From Halicephalobus mephisto (lineage: Eukaryota > Nematoda > Chromadorea > Rhabditida > Panagrolaimidae): a stretch of DNA of 64,000 nucleotides. The stretch is from positions 62,001 through 126,000 of the forward strand of contig SWDT01000124.1 in the NCBI GenBank assembly GCA_009193035.1, read 5' to 3'. Position numbers and translations under genes: made by a program. Below are positions 55,351-64,000 of this stretch, piece by piece. The first letter of the stretch is position 1. Each line of letters starts with the position of its first letter. A model generated the notes under the pieces. That model saw only the letters and a list, made by a program, of their open reading frames with translations, was not told where the DNA came from and made no database searches.

Positions 55351-55520
55351 TACACACAAAAAAAGCGTAACTTTTAGTCCCGTAACAATTGCGAAATGTA
55401 ACAAAAATATAATAATCGTCGCATTTTTCATGAATATTTGACATCTGTGACAAAAATTGCAACAAAATAGTAACGATTTGCATTTGTTACTGGGCCAAAA
55501 GTTATACTTTTTGTGTGTAT
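55351..55520. mobile_element. MITE (CACACAAAAAGT family)
   Basis: The best-preserved copy: TACACACAAAAAAAGCGTAA on the left, TTATACTTTTTGTGTGTAT on the right, 170 bp long. It shares the CGTAACAATTGCGAAATGT and GCATTTGTTACTG blocks with the copies at 5190 and 7042. Confidence 0.92.
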
Positions 55521-56300
55521 CTATATAAGTTACCAAGATGTAGATTCTAGAGATGTTTCACGACTTCTCTAACATATGACCTATGATTTAAGACATTTTT
55601 CGAGGAAATAATCGCAACTGATCTGATATTAGAATTAGATTGATCTCGATAACCTTCTAAAAGATGAGTATTAGTTTAATGATGTTTAATACTCTTAGTG
55701 TTGATCCAAGAATTACCTAAAAGATCAAAATAGTAAATGTATGATTGTAATGATGTTCTGAAATGTTTTCGAAATAGTTAGAAGACTGTGCATTGCTCAT
55801 GTTATTTACTCTGTAGCTTCAACCTGTGTTAACTTTCAGGGGGTTAGTAATTTAATAAACTATAGGAATAGTTTTCTTTGTTCATTACAGATTAATCCAA
55901 TAACAAGACAGAATGACGACTGAAAGTTAATCATAATTTTATTTGACATAGATTTCTAATAAAAAATCAATTCCACTGCTTTTATTATGAGCTCGGAAAA
56001 AAACTAAAATGTCGTTAGAAAAATGGTCAATCAAACTAGTCATATTACTGTTTTGGTAAACATGATATAGAGGAATTCAATCAGCGATGAGGATTTTTTG
56101 AAATGATATTTTGAGTATGATTTTTGATTTTGAAAATCTTATTCGAAATCAATCAAGATAAAAACAGAATTTAATGTACGAGCATAGTGTATCCTGTTTT
56201 GAAAAAGGAAGAGGGTAGACAACCTTAAATGTAGTAAAACTTCTTACTACTGATTTTTATTGATTTTTTTTGTCCCTCAACCTTGAGTAATCAAACAAAC

Positions 56301-56507
56301 ATACCGTATTTCCTCTAAAATAAGTCCCCTCCTGAAATGAGTCCCCTCGTGAAATAAGCCCCCTCCTGAAATGAGTCCCCTCGTGAAATATGTTCTCTTC
56401 CTAAAATAAGCCCCCTCCTAAAATAAGTTCCTTCCTAAAATAAGTCCCCTTTGGGAGGTGATTGAAAAAAATAAGCCCCGGGGCTTATTTTAGAGGAAAT
56501 ACGGTAT
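56301..56507. mobile_element. MITE with TACCGTATTT ends, with internal tandem units
   Basis: Left end ATACCGTATTTCCTCTAAAA and right end TTTTAGAGGAAATACGGTAT are perfect inverted repeats. The interior is about eight variants of TAAGTCCCCTCCTGAAATGA. The compact copy at 59983 has one unit, so the interior has expanded here. Confidence 0.92.
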
Positions 56508-56897
56508 ATAAAAGAAAGTAATAAGTATAAACAACGACAAAACATAATACATTATTATTGTTTAAAAATACTACATAATTATTGCAAAATAGAAAACGTG
56601 AGTCAAACACATTAATCGTGAAAAGTAGAAGTTCACATAGTTTTAATGGTGATAAATCATCTGCCTTTCTTGTCATTAACGCGATCTTCGATTGTCGACA
56701 ACTTTTTTTTAAAAATATTACTTTTTAATATTTTGATTTCCAGAATTTGCAAATTTTGCTTTTTTCTACTGCGAACATAGAAAAATTAAAAATTTAAACA
56801 ATCCAAAGTGAAATCTATTCTGATAGTATCTTTATCCTTCAAAAAACGAAAAAGTCTATTGTCTGTTTTCTTTTTTCATTATCTTCAGATTCCTAAA

Positions 56898-59787
56898 ATG
56901 AAACCAGTAACAATCAATAATAATACTGGTAAAAAAATCCGATTTTTACCATATTTATTGATTACTGTATTTTTGTTTGTTATTTTTGTTAAATATAAAA
57001 ATTTATCCGACGATTTCGAAACCATGTTTGAATACGGATTTTGGGATGGGGTTGCTGATGATATTTATGTGAAGAATTTCGACAGAAAAATCAGACAAAA
57101 TTTGAACGATTTGGAGGATTTCCGAGCAGATGCGGACTGTCCGATGTTGTTCGAAGGATCTCCGAACGGGATGTCCTATTATAAAGCAGTAAATAAATCG
57201 AGTTTTTGGAAGTTCAAAAACGATGAAGAAATTATTTTCAATGAAATTGAAAATTCTGAAGATAAATGTCAAGCTTTGAAAGAAGTTTATCCTTTTTTGG
57301 AAAAACCGTTATCTCCGGAAGAAGCTGAATTTCCCATCGGGTACGGTATGCTGATTTATTCCGGTCTTCAGCAAATTATGTATGAAATGAGCAGTTTCTA
57401 TCAACCACAGAACGCTTACTGTATTGCCGTCGACGGAAGAAGTACAGAAGACTTTGTCAGAAGGATCAAGTTACTTCAGGAGTGCTTCCCGAATATTCAC
57501 ATTTTTGTAAGTTGGTTTTATTAATGAAAATAATTCACATCAGCTCAATAAAGAAATAAATTTTTAATAAATCAATTATTTTTTAAATTATTTTAAATTT
57601 CGAGAATTTATATTTTTAAATTTTTCCGTAAAATGTAATTTTGGATTCATAGTTAAATTTAAAATCAAAAATATAATTGAAATACAAAAATCTGATTTAT
57701 TTTACAAAAAAATAAATTTTTGAAATAAATATAAATTCAGAAAAAAATTTTTAAAAAATTGAATAAAATATTTTTCGGTTTTTTTTAATTTAAAATTTTT
57801 AATTTTTTGAAATTTAGAAAAAATTAGAAAAATTTTCTTATTTTTGCTTTTTGGTATATATTTATCAAATTATTTTTATTAAACTTTTCTAATATTTTAC
57901 TAATTTTACTTAGAAATTAGAATTTTTGAAATTTCCTGAAATTTTAAAGAATTTTTTGATTTTTTGGAATTTTATAGAAATTTGAAATTAAAATTCGAAA
58001 CCAACTTTATTTTGAGGAAATTTCATAATGATTAATTTTATTATAGTATTATATTGGATCAGTTTTTGATTTTTTTATAATATTTTTCAATTTAATTCAC
58101 GAAAAATCTCCAAAACAGCTTTGTAAAAATCAATTTTTTAATTTTTATCTCGAAACGGATCTTGCAATTTTCGACATAAACGGATTTTATCGAGAAATTA
58201 ACATTGATCATTTTATTAATTAAATTTCTTTCCAGCGATCAGCTCCAATAGAATACTGTAGATATGAGATAATTCACACTTTGTGGAAATGCGTCGAAAA
58301 ACTGTCCTTCAGCAGTCATCCGTGGAAGTACTTTCAAGTAAAAATATTTTTAAAAAATGAATTTTAATTAATTTTAATTACAGTATCTTAGTGGAGTAGA
58401 TCTTCCTCTCAAGACCAACAGGGAAATGGTCAGAATCTTCAAGGCCCTCAACGGAAGCTTCAATGTCGACATAATGCAACTTGAGCCTTACCGTATCCCC
58501 AGAAGCAATCCCCCTCTGCAATTGTGGAAATCCAGCATGTCTGCGGTGTTCTCCAGAGAATCAGCCAACTTCATGGTCAGAAATCCCACAATCCAAATTT
58601 ATCTAAGAGCCTTAAGGGACGGCTACTGTCAGGACGAATCCCTCTGGGGAACAATAGCGAGCCAACCTGATCGTCTTCCGATGCCAGGGGGCTTCAATGG
58701 AACAGAATTATTTAGAAAAGTCATAGAACAAGCATACAAAATGAAAAAAGTGGCAAAAATTGAAAGAAAACCGACAAAAAAAGAACCATTTCCTTTGAAA
58801 AGTTATTATATCTCGAGATATCAAGTGTGGGATCGGATCAACTTTCTCAATGCCGGACAAACTTGCAAAGGTAATGGGATTATTTTATTTTATTTTTCAC
58901 AAAACTAGAAAACTATTTAATAATTCTAATTGACCAAAAATTAGTTGGATAGTGTCCGAAAATCGTTGTCAGTCACTATCCTCATGGTCAAAAGTTGTCA
59001 GAATAGTGATTTGAACGATTTTTCATTTTTCAAACACTATTTTGACGATTTGTACTCATAATATAAATTGTCAGGATAGTGACTGATTTGAATGATTTTG
59101 AGAAAATTCTGGACACTATCCGGCTTTGTGAGAGAAACATTTTGAATATTGTTTATTCCATCGATGTCCTTATAGCAGAAATCGCTTGGATAGTGACTGA
59201 TTTGAAGAAATTCTGTTTTCTCATAGACACTATTCTTAAGATTTTCACTACCTATACAAATCGCTTGGATAGTGACTGATTTGGAAAAATTCTGTTTTCT
59301 CATAGATACTATTCTTAAGATTTTCACTACCTATACAAATCGCTTGGATAGTGACTGATTTGAACGATTTTGAGGATTTTTGGACATTTTCACTTTAAAG
59401 GATAGTGTTCATTGTTTCAGTCACTATTCTTGTAGTAGTTGAATAGTGACTAAGTAAAAATAACAAAGTAGGTTTCTTAGACACTAACTAATATTTATAA
59501 AAATGCTCTAATCCAGTATTTTTCTGTTTTCAGGTAGATTCGTGAAAGCCAGTTGTGTCTTCGGTCCTAACTCACTGGAAGACCTCATTATCAGACCAGA
59601 ACTGGTTGTCCACAAGCTCTACTTCGATCTCTTCCCGGCTACCTTCTTCTGTCTCTACGAAAAGATATGGCAAAGAGCCCTAGACATAAATCAACAAGAA
59701 CTTTTTGATGCTAGTGCTTACAGTAACCTTGCTCTCGTTAAGTACCAACAAACGGGTTCTTTAGATGGAGTGGACCTTTATTTTTAA
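56898..59787 (+). CDS. core-2/I-branching-type GT14 glycosyltransferase
   Basis: Exons 56898-57506, 58236-58337, 58384-58870 and 59534-59787 join in phases 0, 0 and 1 to give 483 residues. TTATCTTCAG ten bases before the ATG suggests a trans-splice acceptor. Residues 1-15 are cytosolic and basic and residues 16-33 form one membrane anchor (F-L-P-Y-L-L-I-T-V-F-L-F-V-I-F-V), giving a type II Golgi topology. Family features are P-I-E-Y-C-R-Y-E-I-I-H, W-K-Y-F-Q-Y-L-S-G-V-D-L-P-L-K-T-N, L-Q-L-W-K-S-S, F-S-R, Q-D-E-S-L-W-G-T, and a late conserved Cys-containing C-V-F-G segment. Such Branch-domain enzymes (C. elegans gly family) transfer GlcNAc or xylose in beta linkage to glycans; the exact acceptor cannot be told. 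The last intron carries GGATAGTGACTGAT repeats. Confidence 0.92.
58940..59460. repeat. GGATAGTGACTGAT repeats, GT14 intron 3
   Basis: GGATAGTGACTGATTTGAA occurs at least four times. A longer unit of about 78 bp (CAAATCGCTTGGATAGTGAC ... CACTACCTATA) is tandemly repeated between 59180 and 59340. The same word family fills KCNQ intron 1 at 27430-27930. Confidence 0.88.
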
Positions 59788-59982
59788 AAATTAAATCTGG
59801 ACGTTCAGGAAGTCTCAGATAAAATGGAAAATTTAAATTTTTGTATTTTAATGTATAATTTGTGAATTCCAAACAGTAGTTCTATCTAGTCTAACATCGA
59901 CGGAATATTAGGTACAAGATCTAGATTAGCTAGACATACGGTGTCATTGCGACAAATGAACAGGACTAAACTAGAACTAAGG

Positions 59983-60067
59983 TACTGTATTTCCCCTAAA
60001 ATAAGTCCCCTCTGGGAGATGATTGAAAAAATAAGCCCCGAGACTTATTTTAGAAAAAATACGGTAT
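59983..60067. mobile_element. MITE with TACCGTATTT ends, compact copy
   Basis: TACTGTATTTCCCCTAAAAT at the left pairs with ATTTTAGAAAAAATACGGTA at the right. Only 85 bp long, with one AAGTCCCC unit. It is located 3' of the glycosyltransferase. Confidence 0.85.
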
Positions 60068-60180
60068 TTGTTGAATATCTATTTTCTCGATCTGATTCTA
60101 TTATTTTTTCGTTACAAAAATTTATATATTTTATAAAAGTCCATGAAACGAGGACGATGATCGTAGTTCACATTATTTGA

Positions 60181-60384
60181 GGAATAAAGGGGAACAAGGT
60201 AGACTTCCCCCATCGAGAGTGTACATCAGTTCTTGTGCCTTCGTTATCACAGATTGTCCAACAGATATTCGACCGGACAGTAGAGGATATCGTAGAAAGC
60301 GAGAAGACTCTCAGTACGAAAGTCCCTGAGGTACAGAAACCCAACTTACGATCAATCTGCAGCAGTGACGTCATTCAGAAATAA
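60181..60384 (+). other. possible isolated coding segment
   Basis: 67 open codons of GC-richer, protein-like composition (R-E-C-T-S-V-L-V-P-S-L-S-Q-I-V-Q-Q-I-F-D) end at TAA. There is no ATG near the start, and the splice-site context upstream is weak. It could be a terminal exon of an unrecognised gene or a relic. Confidence 0.22.
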
Positions 60385-61192
60385 GAGGGAAGAACGAAGA
60401 AGCTGAATTATCAGAAATTACTGGTAATTAGTGTTTAATTGAGTAAATCGAGGAGTTATCATTCGGACAGGACCAGGAAATTAAAAAAAAGTCAAATTTC
60501 TTTACAGAGGAGTCCGACATCGAACATCTTAGAAAAAGATCTAACATAAGCTGTGTGGAAACGGACACTGAGTTTCAATTTATCACAAGTTTTGATCTGT
60601 ATTTTTTTCAAAACAAAAATCGATGGAATATTTTCCGACAATAGGTTTTTTTACAATAAAAAAATATTCCATAACGATACTAATAAGGAATAATTTCAAT
60701 CACAAACTTTGTCAAATTTCGTTTTTCTATCATTAGCATTAAATTCCACTTTCGCTTACAAAAAACAAACTTTTCACAATCAGATTCCACAGTAGGAATT
60801 AACTTCAGATTTCGCAATACAGGTAATTCATCAGAAATTGAAGGAAAAAACACAATGCGGATTTCAAATCTTTGAAATCTTTATCTTTTAAGAAATCGCT
60901 GAGTCTGTTTGGCGACAGATTTCGAAGATATATGAAATCCGAATTTAGAATTCACTCTAACAAGTAAAACTTCATTGTTTCAATAACTTACAACGCAAAT
61001 TCTAGAAAATTTTGAAATCGTATTTTTGACAAAAATAAAATCCTCATTCGATGACGAAATTTCTCAAATTGAATTTTATCCCAAAGGCACCATTTACATC
61101 CTGACATAAATCAAAAAATCACGGCACCCGAATTTTTAATTTTCAATTTCTTGCTCGAGGATTAGAAGGACCCGATTTTCGTCTATTGCTGA

Positions 61193-62033
61193 TTAAACTC
61201 TCAAATTCTGATAAAACAGAATCACTACACAGACTCCGAGGGCGAACGAGGCCAGAAGTTGTTGTCCGATGCTAGGACGACTGTTCAATGGCACAAGTTT
61301 CCCGATGAACCCTTCATTGCTTCTGGGTTCGGTCAATTCCTCGTTGAAGGTCGGAACAAGGACTGTGGCTCCACAAATGACGATCAAAAAGATGATGAAG
61401 GCGTTCAAAAGTCTGTTGTCTTGGTTCAGCGGTGGTTGTCTGACATCATTTGCTCCATGAACAAAAGTGACCCGCTTCTGACGACCACGAACAGAAGATA
61501 AATCAGATTGGGACGATGAAGGCGAAGGAAAACTCCTAAACATGGCTGATTCCAAGTGATGCGGACGATTGACTTGCGAAACAACTTGTAGCTGAATATC
61601 CTTGACTCCGATTACTTCTCCATCTCGAATAATCTCAACTCTCAGGAAGTCCGTAGCTCCGATTTCGTTCAATGAAACAGCCAGATGACGAACCATCCTG
61701 GAAAAAACAAAATTGATACGGATTTTTAAAAATAAAAAATTACAGATCGACATAATGCTTCCCATGGATCATTCCAGAGGTTGCGTTGAGTTTGTATTTG
61801 TTGGGAGCTGTTGCCAAGACTGAAAATACCAAAGTTCATATATAGAGAATGGAAGCCAGAAAATTAATTTTTCATATATCAAATTTAACGAAAAACTTAC
61901 TTTTGAATTTCACACTGAATTCATATGGATTGAAGAGCGTAAACGTCTGATTCTGAGCAGTTGTGTCATCGATTGGAAACTGGAGGGAACTAGGATTAAC
62001 GAAAACAGGAAGAGATGTCTGAGCAATATCCAT
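61193..62033 (-). CDS. MOSPD1/3-like MSP-domain membrane protein
   Basis: Exons 62033-61901, 61819-61744 and 61697-61193 join in phases 1 and 2 to give 237 residues. The ATG at 62033 is chosen because TCTCTTCAG about 30 bases upstream looks like a trans-splice acceptor. Residues 8-100 form an MSP domain opening with L-P-V-F-V-N-P-S-S-L-Q-F and F-T-L-F-N-P-Y-E-F-S-V-K-F-K, then L-A-T-A-P-N-K-Y. Two C-terminal hydrophobic segments (A-F-I-I-F-L-I-V-I-C-G-A-T-V-L-V-P and L-L-A-S-F-A-L-G-V-C-V-V-I-L-F) match MOSPD1/MOSPD3 rather than VAP, which has one. MOSPD proteins are ER membrane proteins that bind FFAT-like motifs at contact sites. Confidence 0.92.
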
Positions 62034-62270
62034 CGTCGTCCGAGTTTCCTTCTCGATTATCTGAAGAGATAATGGATGGAAAATAGGATAATATGGCACA
62101 AATTAATGAATATAATAATTACAATATGAAATGGGAAAATTATCGACGAAACAGACCGCCAGCAGTCGTCGTCAGCAGAACGAACACGAGGATGACGCGT
62201 GCACTCGTCGCACTCTGCACCAGCTGACTTCGGTTCAGGGCTGTCGGTTTTTCAATATCCTCAAATCCTC
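62034..62270 (-). promoter_or_regulatory. probable promoter and 5' UTR of the MOSPD-like gene
   Basis: A CpG-rich patch at about 62150-62245 (GACGCGTGCACTCGTCGCAC and repeats of CGTCGTC) stands out from AT-rich flanks directly upstream of the minus-strand start, with a trans-splice-like acceptor between. Function is inferred from position and composition. Confidence 0.4.
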
Positions 62271-64000
62271 AAATATCGAATAAAATTAATCTAAATCTCT
62301 GGGTTTTCAAACTTGAATTAATTTAAAGTTCAGTTCTAAATTGACAGTTTTGCTTCGATTAAGTCCGACTGTCGACGCTAGGACGGAATATCCATAATTA
62401 ATCCTCTTAGAAACGAAAAATAAACTTTAAAAACAACGCTAAAATAATAATCGGAAATTTTCAATTATCATTGTTTTGCAAAAAATTAAAATTTGAAAAA
62501 AAATTGAAAATTATTTTTTTGTACTATCCTGCGATGAACACGAAAGGTTTATTCGGTTTTTTTTCATCAAATCTTCGAAAATACTTTTATTCCTTATCAA
62601 AGATAGAAAGTAATAACAATATTAGTTTTAAAAAATTAAATTTTCCTACGAAATTACTTCAACACGAATTTATATAACTTTTTAAGAATTTTCCGAATCC
62701 TTGATTTCAGATGTTGTTTTTAAAAATTTCTATAAAATTCTGAAAAATTATAAATTTTCATGAAATTCTGGAAAATTTTATATTTATTCTTAAAAATTTC
62801 CATAAAATTCTGAAAAATTGTAAATTTCCATGAAATTTTACAATATTTTACTCAATTTTTGGAAATTTTTCAGTTTAAAGTGAATTCTAGTTATAAAAAT
62901 AAAGTTTTTAAACAAAAAAGAGAGAAATCTCATGATTTTTTGCTGATCATCTTGAAAAATACAGAATTTTTTATTTTAATTCGCTGTCATGAGGGACTCC
63001 TTGTCTGTATGACGTCACTGTAAACATGCATCGAATGAATTCTGTCGTTGATCGTAAAATTTCAAGGAATTAAAAGTGCCAAAAAAGTTGTTATTTATTT
63101 TTTGGACTTCCAAAAATAAAATAAAAATTCAATTATATGTCGGATTATGTAAGTCAGTTTCTTGATTATGATACATTAATTTCAAATTTTTTAAATAAGG
63201 AATATTACTGTAATTATTTTTTGTTTAATTTTTAAATTAAATTTTTTAATATGATTATATATTCATGTTTGGTAAAAAATGTTAGTTTTAAAATAAAACG
63301 TCAAACTAAAAAGAAAACAAATCAGAATTATTTTGACTTAGTGCTACAAGCGATTCTAATAATAAACGTTGTGGAATTATTTGTTCCATACCAGTTATTA
63401 TGGATGTGTAGTCTTCACAACCAAGGATATTCAGAACACCCAAGGCTAATCAGTCCTCTCTCTACTAAGAAGTGTAAACGTGAACGTATCACATCAGACG
63501 AGGGCCCCTGGAAGCTGTGTTTATATGATTAATATTGTCCTATTGTTTTACTTTTTATTCCTATATCACACAATCAAATTTATACAACAATTTACAATTT
63601 AAATTTAAATAATTCAATTCTAATTGTCGTTTCCTTTGATCTAGCTTTCCAGTTGGAATTCTATTGTTGTTCTATACTATTGTGTCTAGTTCTCTGGATA
63701 AAAACATAACATTAGTTAGCACTTAGTAGCCTCAAAATTACTGACTTTACGAGTTTTCCAATACAGTGTAATATAAAAAATAAATTTGATTAACACTTGG
63801 TGGGAGAATTCTAAAACGATTATAGTATTACATATACTGACAAAAATCAATCAAAGGACATGCTTCCTATTCAATAACTTAATTGACTTGCGTGATTCAT
63901 ATGGGGAAACTGTTTAAACAACTTTGTTATTTGATGCGATGACGAAATTGATTTATTCTACCCTGATAGCATCGTTCCTATCTTTGTTTACAATAAACCC
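62271..64000. other. AT-rich intergenic stretch
   Basis: 62690-62880 is built of AAATTTTCCATGAAATTCTG-type variants. The frame 63251-63532 (93 codons) has a GC-richer 3' half but no splice or homology support. No gene is recognised. Confidence 0.55.

Overview
The window reads as nuclear DNA of a rhabditid-type nematode. It is AT-rich, has many short introns with TTTCAG or TTTTAG acceptors, and carries outron-like acceptors just upstream of start codons. Its gene content is also typical: nematode-only chemoreceptor families, a C. elegans-like class 2 lipase, C-type lectins, and a ribosomal-protein/TCTP gene pair at operon spacing. Family calls come from reading the translated exons. Exon borders were chosen by splice sites and reading phase. 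No database search was run.

1-26 kb is chemoreceptor territory in repeat-rich DNA. It holds the 5' end of a dermatopontin-like secreted protein gene (696-998, minus), minisatellites and foldback elements, a secreted Cys-rich/EF-hand protein (8350-8944), a small unknown gene (14659-15249, minus), one Srsx receptor (15661-16760), one Str-superfamily receptor (24212-25252, minus), and four members of a two-exon Srg/Srv-like receptor family (11014-12227 minus, 17489, 19524, 22362). A fifth member is at 53627. Four broken copies lie at 3820-4255, 10688-10765, 14021-14175 and 55128-55235. In each gene a 785-nt exon 1 carries the 7TM body, and a short second exon carries the tail with a conserved VRxAFWRFPxIAF motif. 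An exon-1-only reading stops inside the splice donor.

27-46 kb is conserved gene territory. A ten-exon KCNQ-type potassium channel (27136-36224) contains a decayed Helitron and several MITEs in its introns. It converges on a ten-exon RSF1-like PHD chromatin-remodelling subunit (36326-41332, minus). RSF1 is divergent from RPLP0/rpa-0 (41959-43095), which is followed at nematode-operon spacing by TCTP/tct-1 (43234-43983) and a METTL26-type methyltransferase (44171-44938). METTL26 converges, with only 25 bp between stop codons, on a class 2 lipase (44964-46111, minus).

46-64 kb holds two C-type lectin genes arranged head to head as a recent inverted duplication that includes about 400 bp of upstream DNA (49377-49911 minus, 52275-52794 plus). 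It also holds the fifth two-exon receptor (53627-54822), a core-2/I-type GT14 glycosyltransferase (56898-59787) and a MOSPD1/3-like MSP-domain membrane protein (61193-62033, minus). The rest is AT-rich intergenic DNA with MITEs and tRNA-like fragments.

I saw no prokaryotic-style system and no CRISPR array. The most unusual items are the KCNQ channel, whose two outer S4 arginines are replaced by Glu and Gln, the Cys-rich/EF-hand secreted protein, the receptor family with one lost splice donor, two GC-AG introns in the RSF1 gene, and the inverted lectin duplication.
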